From: Heloderma charlesbogerti
Taxonomy: Eukaryota; Chordata; Lepidosauria; Squamata; Helodermatidae
DNA: 64,000 nt
Direction: 5' to 3'
Assembly (NCBI GenBank): GCA_026122225.1
Contig: JANEZZ010000728.1
Location: forward strand, 3,472,001 to 3,536,000
A program made the position numbers and the translations under genes. Under the pieces are notes generated by a model, which saw only the letters and a list, made by a program, of their open reading frames with translations, searched no databases and was not told the origin of the DNA. Numbering within the stretch: position 1 is the first letter of the stretch; every line of letters starts with the position of its first letter. Below are positions 33,059-45,000 of the stretch, piece after piece.

Positions 33059-33545
33059 GCATGAATAACACTGGAAAAGCCACTGGAAAGAGAACAAACT
33101 GGACTATGAGATGGAGCAACATCTGGGAAAGAACTTCGCTCAGTGGAAGACTTTTCAGGGGACGAACTGTAGCTCAGTCACAGGGCACGTCCTCATAGAG
33201 AAGCTGCTCCACAGCTATAAAAGGTGATGGGACTAGAAATGGCCTAATCCTTTTCCAAAGCTTTAGGGCCATTGACAGTTTGAGTACTGGGCTATGTAGC
33301 CCAATGGGCATGCTTGGTTTACAGGAGCTTCATATGTTAAAAGTTTGGTTTTCTTTCACTCAGTAATAATAGCATGAAAATATTCTTATTGAAGGCAGCA
33401 TTTTGTAAGATGTAAAGGTGCTGAATGCAATTATGCTATGCTATGTCTTTGTAACGGAACTATTTAATAATTATTATATATATATTAGGGTAATACCCAC
33501 TAGTTGGAGTAAACATTGGACAAATAAAGGTTCGAATACAATCCT
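33059..33545 (+). other. IL18RAP: IL18RAP 3' UTR
   Basis: AT-rich sequence after the stop with no competing ORF. The first clear AATAAA is at 33523-33528, and a GT-rich stretch follows, so cleavage probably falls near 33545. It includes a short TA-rich run near 33475-33485. Confidence 0.6.
33523..33528 (+). terminator. IL18RAP: Polyadenylation signal AATAAA of IL18RAP
   Basis: Canonical AATAAA about 465 bases after the stop codon, within CAAATAAAGG. I found no earlier canonical signal between the stop and this one. Confidence 0.6.
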
Positions 33546-33735
33546 TTATCATTGATATTGGAATGTGATTATGGTTCCTGACTTAAACTTACATCCAAGC
33601 TAAATTTCAAGGAAATGTGATTTAGGCTGCAGTTCTATACACAGTTACCTGAGCATTAGTGACGTCTGACTAGACACATCTAGGATTGCACTCTCAAACA
33701 TTTCTAGTTTGGAGATTGTAAGCTTACATTACCTC

Positions 33736-33956
33736 GAGGCCAAACAGACATACTGTAAATCTGATCTAGCAGCCACATCTTTTTTACATTTTTACTCTAA
33801 AATAGGCACAGGGCCTCTGATCCAGATCTTCAAAAAAACCCAACCCCGCACACTAGAGCCCCAATCTGGATCAGGCCCCCTAAACCAATTCTAAAAATGG
33901 GAGGGGGATTAGCTACTAGGCACAGATTTAAAGTAATATCTGTTTTGGCCCCAACA
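33736..33956. mobile_element. Foldback DNA element, GGCCAAAACAG family, copy 3
   Basis: GAGGCCAAACAGACATACTG on the left and TATCTGTTTTGGCCCC on the right. Interior order matches 5736-6072 without the nested insertion. Confidence 0.65.
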
Positions 33957-35112
33957 CTCAAATTCTATACAAGGTTAGTTAGTTCCACTAAAATCAAAGG
34001 GACTAGAACAGGGGTACAAAAAGTTCATCTCCTGGCCTTCAGGAAAAATGCTCTAGAAACGGGCTTTATGAGCTCTCCCTAGAACACTCCTGGAGCATCC
34101 TAGGAACCAGTGCTTGAAGGCACCTGCCTGCTTACTAGGATATTCTAAGAATGGGACTTCTGTAATAGGAACCATAAAGCCTGTTCCTAGAGTCGTATCC
34201 TTCTTTTATTCTGGAAAAGCTCCAGGTAACAGAATATGGGATGTCAGGATTCTTCAGCACAAGAGTGGATTAGAGGAGGGAAAAAGACTAGGAGCCAGAA
34301 TTCCTGGATGGCTGGGTGGTTTGAGAACTGAGGCTTCCGGGAGGAACGTTGGTTTTATCTGGTGTGTGTGTGAGTTGTTTGTTGTATGTGAATGTGCATA
34401 TGTGTGTGTATGTGTGTACTCCCCCCCCCCCTCAGCAGACAACTGATGTGGCCCTTGCAGGGACAAAAATGTACACCCTGTACTAGAATTATGTGTTTTG
34501 TTTAACAGCTAATTCTGGACATCTTTTAACTGCTGAATAATTGAATGCCATAGAGCACCTTGGCATCTGGCATTGTTATTTGTTATGATATTGGTTATCA
34601 TGGGAAGAACCAAAATATTTCAGTAATGCTCTCAACAAATATACAAACCAATTGGTCAAAGTCAAGTGAGGCAAAGCCTCAAAACAGAAATATAGAAAAC
34701 TTTAGAGAAGCATGAGATGGCTCTCTGAAATGCCCAACATATTTTGATATACATCTTCCTTGAGGAAAAGCACTATAACTTGTTATGATGCCATCCATAA
34801 TGTATATCACACTTTTAAAGGCCTTTTAACACTTCCTTCCTGCTCTGTATTTTAACCAATACTTGTCACAATTTTGCTATCATATCCCTCCCCTTGATGG
34901 GTGACACAGCTTACAGACGGCCCTGAAGCACAGCGCAGACCCGATTACGAGCCAGGAAATAGGAGAGGGGTGTGGTTGGCAAACACCATAACTTTTCCTG
35001 AAAGCATGCAAACTTGCAGGGCCTTGTCTTTACCAGGATAGCCACAGGTGGTGAACACATGCATCATGGCTGCATGCCCTGGGAATCTGTCATTAACTGC
35101 AGTAACACACTG

Positions 35113-35475
35113 CAGGGGCGCTTCCAGAGGGTTCCTAGAGCTAACAATTGTGCAACTTTTTCGTCTTTCCCTCCCTCCCTCCAGAGGAGTACTGTTTGTA
35201 TGTTTTTATGGAAATGATTTCAAAACTTTGTATACTGTATTTTTAATGGTGTTTGTCTTTGTGAGCTGCCCAGAGAGCTTCAGCTATGGGGTGGTATAGA
35301 AATGTTATAAATAATAAATAATAATAACTGATATTTTATGGAAAGAAAAAAGATGGAAGAAGCAGTGGGAAAACATGGGAGCATTACAAGTGGAGGAGGA
35401 CATCATCTGGATCCCCCCTCCCCAGATAAAATTCTATGAATAAGGCAGGGTAATTTCATCTGGAAGCAGCCTTAT
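35113..35475. mobile_element. Foldback element, GTGCTTCCAGATGAGG family, split by a LINE tail
   Basis: Left GGGGCGCTTCCAGAGGGTTC, right TTTCATCTGGAAGCAGCC. About 35180-35335 is a LINE tail (GAGCTGCCCAGAGAGCTTCA then AATAATAAATAATAAT) inserted in it. Less altered sisters are at 40659-41251 and 45588-45826. Confidence 0.6.
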
Positions 35476-35554
35476 TGGCTTATCCCTTTTCAGAAGTGAT
35501 CATTGGGCTAAACAAAGGCACATGAGGGGAGCAGCATTACATCAGTAGGCATTA

Positions 35555-36422
35555 CAAATGTAAGGAAGTGTAAAGTGATGCACGTTGGGGCAAAACATCT
35601 CAACTTCAAGTATAACCTGATGGGATCTGAGCTAGCGGTGACTGACGAAGAAAGAGATCTTGGGGTTGTGGTGGACAGCTCAATGAAAATGTCAAACTGT
35701 AAAAAAGACAAGCTCCATGTTAGGCATAATTAGAAAAGAAATTGAGAATAAAACTGCCAACATCATACTGCCTTTATACAAATCTATGGTGCGACCACAC
35801 TTAGAATACTGTGTACAGTTCTGGTCACCATACCTAAAAAAAGATATTGTAGAGCCAGAAAAAGGCAGCTAAAATGATCAAGGGGCTGGAGCATCTCCTC
35901 TATGAGAGAAGGTTACAACAGCTGGAATTGTGTAGCTTGGAAAAAAAAGGAGGGTAAGCGGTGACATAATGGAGGTCTACAAAATTATGCATGGTCTGGA
36001 GAATGTGGATAAGGAGACATTTTTCTCCCTCTGGCATCCTATGAAGCTGATCAGTGGGAGATTCAGGACAGATAAAAGGAAATACTTCTTCACATAGCGC
36101 ATAGTTAAACTATGGAATTTGCTACCACAAGGTGTAGTGATGGCCACCAATTTGGATGGCTTTAAAAGGGGGTTGGACAAATTCCTGGAAGAAAGGGCTA
36201 TCAATGGCTACTAGTCTTGATGGCTATGTGCTACCTCCAGTACCAGAGGCAGTGAGCCTATGTACACCAGTTGCTGGGGAACATGGGTGGGAGGGTGCTG
36301 TTGCACTCATGTCCTGCTTTTGGTTTTCTGGTCAACAGCTGGTTGGCCACTGTGTGCGCAGAATGCTGGACTAGATGGACCCTTGGTCTAATCCAGCATG
36401 GCTCTTCTTATGTTCTTATGCT
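35555..36422 (+). mobile_element. CR1 LINE, 3' about 870 bp
   Basis: Begins in ORF2 (TGTAAAGTGATGCACGTTGG), passes [20 protein letters not shown] codons with frameshifts near 35765, and ends with GGACCCTTGGTCTAATCCAG plus two TTATGTTC units. It is 5' truncated as is usual for LINEs. Confidence 0.85.
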
Positions 36423-37405
36423 CCTCCCCCAGCTTATGCTCATTCATGAGAGCTCCCATGTGTACAGTTCTCTCCACACAATCAGTAACCCTAATCTGGA
36501 TTCAAATACATTAAACTTGTCTAGAAGTATTTTAGAGATGTGAAAGCAACAGGGTAGTTTTAGAATGTCAATCATGATGCGACCCATGGCAGCTACTTAT
36601 AGTTTCACTGACTCCATGCCACTTGTATTGACAATCATGTAGTGAAACTGATACAACCGCCAATAAACATGGGGCAGTGAAGACATGGGAACGTGGGCTT
36701 AAATATCTGGCTATTTGCTACAGAGAACCAGGTTGCCACATACATTCAGAATCTCACCTTGTTGCACGTATAATAAGGGAACACCACACAAAGGTTGATC
36801 AGGTGTTACTCCTGGCCATCTCCAGCTGTTTTCCAGGGAAGTGGTGAAGACTAGCTGCCGTTCTTACTAGTATCCACCAGATGTCTCTAACATATTTGAC
36901 ATATTAACCTATGTTTGAACTAGTTTGCTACAAAGTCAGGAATGACTGAGCTTAGGTAAACCTGGAACAAAGAACTATAGGAGGAAAACCTGTGCAACTG
37001 ACTCTGTCTTCAGATTACTAGCAACTGAGTGAGTCTGTAGTGTCATTCCATGGCCTTCTCAGCCTAAAGGTAGTAGTGTTGGGCACAAAACTGTATTTCT
37101 TCTTTCCTCTCATATGGAGTAAAAGACTACAGTTGGACGCTGTGCTGGCAGTGGATTGCAGAAGTCTGGAAAAACCACCACCACCACCTGTATTTCCAGG
37201 TCGAGCTTAGTTTCTCATCAACATCTGAGAAGAAGTTGTGTTTGGGACTAACTAAAGCTGCCAAACACAAACTAGGCATATAGCTGGGGAAATCCTAAGC
37301 ACTCAGAACTAAAATGTGCATTTAATAGGAAGAGAAATACAACATAGGTGTTCCTGCATAGAACAGATTCTTCAAGTAACATTCCAAGAAAGTTTCCTCC
37401 TCACC

Positions 37406-37661
37406 ATGGGCCTTCAGCTTCTTGGGCATCTGAATTTCCTCAGTTGGTTGCTTGTGCTGTCAACCCTGGAAGTTTGTTTGGCTGCCCTGTATGTGAAACT
37501 GCCGCACAGGAATTCCAGCTCTTTGCCTGATGCTGACCCATTTGATGCAACAGAATCGGGGCGAGATGAGCGGCTGCACGTTTTCACAGTGGATTATGAG
37601 TATGTGCAAATCCCCTATGAAGTTACACTTTGGATACTCTTGGCTTCTCTTGCAAAAATAG
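37406..37661 (+). CDS. SLC9A4: SLC9A4 exon 1
   Basis: The start ATG at 37406 has a full Kozak match (CACCATGG). The frame is open upstream of it but without another in-frame ATG in comparable context. The peptide begins with a hydrophobic leader (residues about 8-27), a divergent extracellular stretch with an NSS sequon, then the conserved [20 protein letters not shown]. The donor is ATAG/GTGAGT, leaving in phase 1. Confidence 0.92.
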
Positions 37662-40600
37662 GTGAGTAAAAAATGTCTTAGTATCTCCCCCCTCCCTGCC
37701 CCACCACACATACATACAGAGGCAATGCAATAGTAAAACTGCAAAAAGAAAAACAAATACAATTTGTCACCCAGAAACAACCATGTCAGGTATTTTAGGG
37801 CACTAACAGTGCAATTCTAGACAGAGGTCTTTTCAGAAGAAATTCCCACTGAATTCAATTGGGACTACTCCCATGTAAGTGGGTATAGGATTGCAGCCTA
37901 AGTATATTCTGCTTAATTTATGGGACTTGAACAATTAAATACCCTTGTCACCAGAAGTCCAACTTCTGGAAGTCAAATAATGAGACTAGATAAAGTGTTA
38001 ATAGTCTTAAAGTTACTTTGTGATTAAGATTGCAATCCTATACTTTCTTACCTGGGAGCAAGCCCCACTGAATCCAATAGAATTTACTTCTGAGGACACA
38101 GATATAGGATTGCACTATAAGGATGTTTTTGAAATTCGCTAACTCTAAAACATCCAGGATCATGCATCTGGTATACTGAGGAAAAAGGTTGCACTTTTAT
38201 CTCTGAAATAGTATAACGTTCCTTTCTAGTCACTAATCTGTGAAAAAGACTGAATGTTGGTATGCCTTGAAACTCTCAGTAAAATTCTTTAGTGTACTGC
38301 AGTGAAAACTCCCTGTTTCACTTCTGGGTTAATGTGGGGGAAGGGGAAAGGAGCATGAGGTTTTACGGTGCATACCTAGGCATGTTTACTCAGACAGAAG
38401 TCCCACTACATTCAACAGGGCTTATTCTCAGGTGTGTATAGGACTGCAGCCTTAATGAGCTGAATTTGTCTCAGTGACCTCCATAACTTGAAACAGTCAT
38501 AGGCCATGCAACACATAGCTTCGACATGACTGAAACAAAATTTGTTTGCATGTAATTTTCTAGCTCAATTTACCTGGTAAAAAATAGAGTTATATTCTAG
38601 TTTTAATTGTTCCCCTACATTCCCAGTTATAAATACTTTTGGAGGCAAAACCCAAGGTGTAAAAGTATTGAATTTAGTAAACTGACATTTACCATTATTG
38701 CCTTACAATTAATTTTTAAAAGCTTAGATTTAATATTTGTTTTGAAAAGTATCCCTCAAAGTTACATTTCAAAAATCTTTGAAATTCAGTCAAACTCTTC
38801 AATCAAAAGTCAGTCTCTAAAACCTGAACCAGTTTCAAAATTATGCAATATTTAGGGCACAAACCTATGGCCGCTAGTCAGCGGCTAGACAGCCATATGA
38901 TAGGTTGGTTCCTGGGAACCGACCTTGAAGCCCACGCTCTGAGGTTGGTTCCGGGAGAACTGACCCCCACCCCCTCCTGTGCTGCCTCATAGGCAGCGCG
39001 GATCAGCCCCGCACTCCATGCTTGTAAGAGCAGTGCGGAGCAGTGAAAATGGGGCATTCCCAGAGGTGGGCTGGGGGGAGAAGTTGGAAATCCGGTACAA
39101 TTTATTTATTTATTCATTTCATTTCATTTCTATACTGCCCAATAGCCAAAGCTCTCTGGGTGGTTCACAAAAATTGAACAACATATCCTATGTGTCATCC
39201 AGCCGCCGCTTCCCATACTCCGAGATCCCGCAGCTAGACAGCCAAAATCGGCTGTCTAGCCATGAAAGCAGGGCTGGGGGAGCGAGGAGGAGATCTGCTC
39301 CTCACCACTCCTCCCACTCTGCACTGGATGGGAGGTGGTGACTGGGGCCCTTGGGGTCAGAGGTGACTGTCAATCTTGATAGGATTGCTTCTTAGTTTCT
39401 GGTCTGGTTGAGGCTTACCTTTCTCTTCAGCTGCTACTTGGCTGTTTGCAAGCCCTTCATCACATGGGCCATGACTGGAGAAAATGTTCTAAGACCCACT
39501 TGTTTTAATAAGAGATCTAAAGGAACAGTATCTAAATCTCTCCCACTTAAATAATCAGTGCTTGTTGTGATGAAGCCTCTGGCACCAATTGGCTGAGCTG
39601 CTGTGATGGCATGGAATATTCATAAATATTCCAAGTGCTTAGGAAACAATGATGTCAGAATGCCTGCAGTTGAATTTTGGTGAGAGAAGACAGATTGTCA
39701 GTTTAGTTGGGACTGAAATCTCACATGGGCCCTAGGAATAGTAGCTTTGTTGGCAGGGGACTGGAAAGTCATCCTGGGTGGCAGGAAAACTGTGGAAGCC
39801 CAGAAAGAGAGGAAGCCTTCCTCCAGCCACACAGGGTGGCTGGAAGAAGGGTGCATAGTGGGCAATGGACTGAGAAAGGAAGGAAGTGTAGGTAAAGGAC
39901 AAGAAAATCTGAGGAAAGGGCTGAGGAAACAGGGAGCTGAGACAAGAAAAGACTAATTAAAGGTGAGGGCAGATTTTCACAGAGTGATTGGAGCTAACCA
40001 TATACTTTTTTGGCTACAGGCTTCTAGTGAGACATAAAATGCCATCACTTTAGCTGCCCCATGCTCTTTTCATGTGTTGACTGTTCATGAGAATCCAGTG
40101 ATATGTCACAAACACTATAAGGCTGTGATACAGTTCATCACCTCCTGATTCAACGGAAGTGCTCAAAACTGTCAACTGTGATCTCTCCACTCATGAGAAC
40201 ATTCATCACACCAGAGGGAAAATTCATATTGTGATGACTTCTGTATCACACTCAGTATCACCTGTCTGTATTTGCCAAGAAGCTGCAAGTCTCAAGATAA
40301 TGTAAGTCTTCCTGTACTGAGGGTACAAACAGGGCCATCATATTTTCAGCGTATTTTTGCCCCCTACGACTTTACAACCAACCCCATCAAATTTCAGCAC
40401 TTTTAAAGGTCAATAAGAGTGTGAGGATGAACTTGAGCACACTCCGGGAGAGAGCGGAGGACAGGAAGGCCTGGCGTGCTATGGTCCATGGGGTCATGAA
40501 GAGTCGGACACGACTGAACGACTGAACAGAAACAACAAGAGTGTGAGGGCTCAAGTTTGGCTGGACTGTGCTAAAATGATTCTTGCCATTCTTACACATT

Positions 40601-41984
40601 TTGGTTGCTCAGAAAATCTTTTATTCATTCATGCAGATCAAGTGATGGGTGTATATTGTAGGGTGCTTCCAAAAAGAGGGCTCCTAGCACTAACGGTCAG
40701 AAGGCATTGTGCAGCTATTCCGTCTTTTTCCCCTTAATGGATTTTTGGCAGTGAGAAAATGAGGAAGTGGTGTAGTGGGAGATTTTGAAGTGCAGGTGTT
40801 CATCGTGACAATCCTCATAGCCATGCCCCCAAGGAAAGTCCAAAAATGCAGGCTGCTGTGTGGATCCGTTTCGACAAACACCACATCTAGCTGTTTTCAT
40901 GTCCACCAGGGGCAGGTCTTTACAACCAATGGCTCTTAATTGCCTATTCCAGAACAAGCCACCCCAAAAGACTTTGCATTACAAGGGAAAAATATATTGT
41001 TGCTGGGAAAATTCATGCCCCACCCCTTCTGCCCTGCAAGCTACTGTGAGGGTCACAGCTAAGCTCAGAGGGAACAGGGAACATTTCTGAGGGAGGTGGC
41101 AGATGACATCCGCCTCCCTGTCCCTGCTAATAAAAGCATGCCAGCTCTGTGTCCTCCACTACACGAGGCTTACGAGTGGAAGATGTTGTCATCTGGATCT
41201 GCCATACTTTCTGTAAATGCCTAATAAAAGCCTCATCTGGAAGCACCTGGAAGCACCTGTACTGTTATGGGTGAAAAACACATGCATTTTCTCCATTTCT
41301 AGCAGCATCTTGGGGCTTCTGATCTTGTAGAGTTATGCTAATGTCGAAGATGAGGAAAAACCAGCTATATAAGATTTTTAAAATATACTAAATGCCACCA
41401 CACCTTTATTATTTCCCTGTCTTTCCTTCCAGGTTTCCATCTCTACCACCGACTGCCACACTTCATGCCTGAGAGCTGCCTCCACATTGCCATGGGTGTC
41501 TTGGTTGGTGCAATTATTTATGGCACAGACCACAAATCCCCTCCGGTCATGACCACGAGCATCTATTTCTTGTACCTCCTGCCGCCCATTATCTTGGAGG
41601 GAGGCTACTTTATGCCCACCCGCCCCTTTTTTGAAAATTTTGGGTCCATTCTTTGGTGGTCTGCAATGGGGTCCCTCATCAATGCCTTTGGCATCGGATT
41701 TTCACTTTATGGGATCTGCCAGATTGCAGCCTTTGGCCTCAAGGATGTTACCCTCCTCGACAGTCTCCTGTTTGGCAGCATGATCTCAGCAGTGGATCCT
41801 GCAGCTGTCTTAGCTGTCTTTGAGGAGATGTCTGTTAATGAACAGCTTTACATGATGATCTTTGGAGAATCCTTGTTAAACGATGGGATCACTGTGGTAA
41901 GTACGTTTCAGGTTTTGTAGAAATTGGGCTTCTCTGTTCCATTTATTGTTATTGTCATCTTCATTGTTGTCATCATCGTTGTTG

Positions 41985-42020
<36 letters not shown>

Positions 42021-45000
42021 CCCTCTCTTTCCTCTCAGGAGATCAGGGCAGCATACATGGTCAATATCTCCTCTTTTAGTACCCAACAACCCTGTGAGTA
42101 GGTTAAGCTGAGAGATGGTGAATGGGCCCAGTGAGCTTCCTGGTTGAGCAAGAATTTGAACCCAGATCTCCCTAGTCAAAGTTCAATACATTGTCCACTG
42201 CACCATGCTGGCTAGATATGGGTATAATTTATGGAAGCCAGGAGAAGTGTCTTTGCCCAGTGCAAAACCAAAATCTGTATCATTGGAACAAAGACATGGG
42301 ACGTTTCTGCTCATCCTCCAACTTTTCACCATGAAAATGCAGATCCCCTTTGCATAAGTGGGGGAGCTTAGGGGTAGTCCAGCAGTGTGATCTGGTGGAC
42401 AATGGCAAGGTCAGCACAGATCCTTTCTATGTGAGGCATTTATTGTGTGCTCATGATTCCTCACTCACAGTAGTTTGCAGATGCTTTACATGACATCCTC
42501 TTCCTCCAGGTAGGGATGTACGAATTACTTACCTGCTGGTCTGGTGGAGGGGGTCTGCGGCAGGGAGGCGATCCGTCCCTCCCCCCAGAATCCTCACCGG
42601 CTGGCTTCGCTCCGCAGTGATTCCGCGGAGCCGCTGGCCGACTCCGAAGCCCCAGAGATACGGCAGCCATTGCCATATCGCTGGCTGGACTGACATACTG
42701 CGGATGCAAATGGCACCCAGTGTAGCGGACACCATTTGTGTCCCTGCTCTTTGACATGATAGGCTACATAAATCTTTAGGTAGCTTATTGCGCGAAGGAA
42801 CAGGGACACAAATACACCATTTGCATCCCTATTTTTTCACACAATAGGCTACATAAAGATTTACATAGCCTATTACGTCAAAGAGCAGGGATGCAAATGG
42901 CATAGCGGATGCAGTCTGTCAGTCCAGCCAGCGATACGGCAATGGCAGCTGTATCGCTGGGGCTTCAGAGCCGGCGGCAGGCAGGATCTGGTGGGTGAGG
43001 ACTTCGCGGGGAGGTGGAGGTAAGAGGTCTGATTCTCCACAGACTTTGGGGGGCTGGATTCAATAGAATCCGGCCTCACTGGGGTCCATGGAGGATTTCT
43101 CCTACATCCCTACCTCCAGGGCTCTCCCATTCTTTGCATTTTTCCAGGGTTTTCTTTTCTAATGAGGAATATCTGGTATTTCCCTGAATGGTGGCATGAA
43201 CCCCTGTGTGTTTGCGCAATTCTGCTATACCACAGCACCACTAGTGGTTGTGTAATGGAATGTATAGAAAGGCAGAGAAAGAAACCGCCCAGAAAAAAAC
43301 ACAGGTAAAGGAGCCAATCTTAATCCCACAAAGAATCCAGAAGCAGAAGCCTCGGTAAAGTGGCGGATTAAAAGCCTCATGTAGAAAAGTGCACAGTCCA
43401 GACTGAACCATGCATGCTACAATCTGAAAGCGGGAACTAAAAGTGCATGCAGGCAGCTGGCCTCAGATGATAAATGCAGTGAGGCAAGCCACGGACTACT
43501 TGGCATATAGTACACAAGTATGCCTTATATTGCATTTCTGCTGTTTGGAAGACATCAGCCCATTTTACAGATGAGGAAAGCTGAGCCACAGCAATAAGTG
43601 ACTAGTCCAAGATCAGCCAGTGCAGTCCTGGCAAGAGGTTGTTAAGCATAATAACCATGCATACAGAGTGCCCCTGAGTGTATGCAGTCTGTAACACTAA
43701 CACTTCCATACAGAATTAAGAAGCATAGCACGTATCTCATTCAAATTCGAAATGGAGCACTCCTCTTTTTATAAATTCAGAACTAACTTCAACTCTATGG
43801 CCAGCAAACTACACCCAGAGAACATGTAAATTCTGTTCTCCACATAGCAATACAGCATACCAAGCCCTTTGGCACTCCTTTTATGTATAGACAGACAATC
43901 TGTCAGTACAACCGTAACAGCCTGGTGTTTTCTTTTCTTTTTAGTTGTTATAGGACAGATATAAAAAAGAAAGGAGACAGTATGTATATGGACATCGTGC
44001 GCTGCTGTACTGAAGTGGTACAGACCATGTGTCACAGCCACATGGATCTAAAGCAGCCTTTCTCAACCTGGTACCCTCCAGATGTGTTGGACTACACCTC
44101 CCGTCACCCTCATTAGCATGGGCATTGGGCTGCTGGAGATGATGGGAGGTGTAGTCCAACACATCTGGAGAACATCAGGTTGGGAAAGGCTGATCTAAAG
44201 GATTGTGATGCTTGCAGGCACACAAACACTACGTTTAGGCTTCCATAGCCGAACAGGTTTGTTGCTAAGCATTTTTATATTCTTCAGATTAGCATCATCA
44301 TTTTGATGTTCAGTCCTCTAGAACATTTAATAATGCTTTCCCAAAAATGATAGCTGCAAGCACAGCAGTGGTGAACTAGTCAGTTCATTGTTGCATGTAC
44401 AAAGAAGCAATGTCTGTGCTTTCTTACTGACAAACAGTATTTGTATGCCACCCAATAACGCTGCTCTCTGGGTAGCTTATGATGACAAAACATGAAAATG
44501 CAATAACAAGTCAACAGAACAGTAAAAAGAAACATAAAATATTAGCAGTGGCAAACAGCACATTCCTACAAGTACACGGGAGATCCATAATTCAGTAGAT
44601 TAAAATGCTCCGATCTAAAATGTCTGGGAAAGTAAAAAGGTCCTCACCTTTCAGTGGCTAGCACCAAAGAAAGTATAAGGAAGGTGCCAGGCAAGCCTCT
44701 CTGGAGAGGGGACCCCATAACCAGGATGTCACCACTGAAACTGACCAGAGAACTGACCAGAAACACCAGTTTATGGTTACCAAGAGCAATAATACTTGTG
44801 ATGAAGCTTTTTGACATAGACAACACTAACGCGTTTCCTACCTTTCCATTTCTTTAGTGTCTTTTGGAGAGCTAATTTGTAAAAAGTCATATTTATTACT
44901 ATTATTGGTGCTGTTATGATATTTCTATATAGGAATCACGAGCTGATTAAGATGATCAGTATCTATCAAAGCGTATCCTAATGCTGCAAAGCAAAAACAA

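Larger units (their letters stand above)
33546..37405. other. Intergenic region between IL18RAP and SLC9A4
   Basis: About 3.9 kb. It contains foldback elements at 33611 and 33736, a (GT)n run at 34362-34415, an interrupted foldback element at 35113-35475 and the CR1 piece at 35555-36422. The last kilobase before SLC9A4 (about 36430-37405) holds no repeat I recognise and should contain the SLC9A4 promoter and 5' UTR. I cannot place a TATA box or start site with confidence. Confidence 0.55.
37662..41432 (+). other. SLC9A4: SLC9A4 intron 1
   Basis: Contains three short foldback copies (37809, 38029 and 38371), the GC-rich foldback element at 38853-39390, a Bov-B piece at 40431 and the GTGCTTCC foldback element at 40659-41251. 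About 38460-38850 and 39400-40380 show nothing I can name. Confidence 0.6.
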
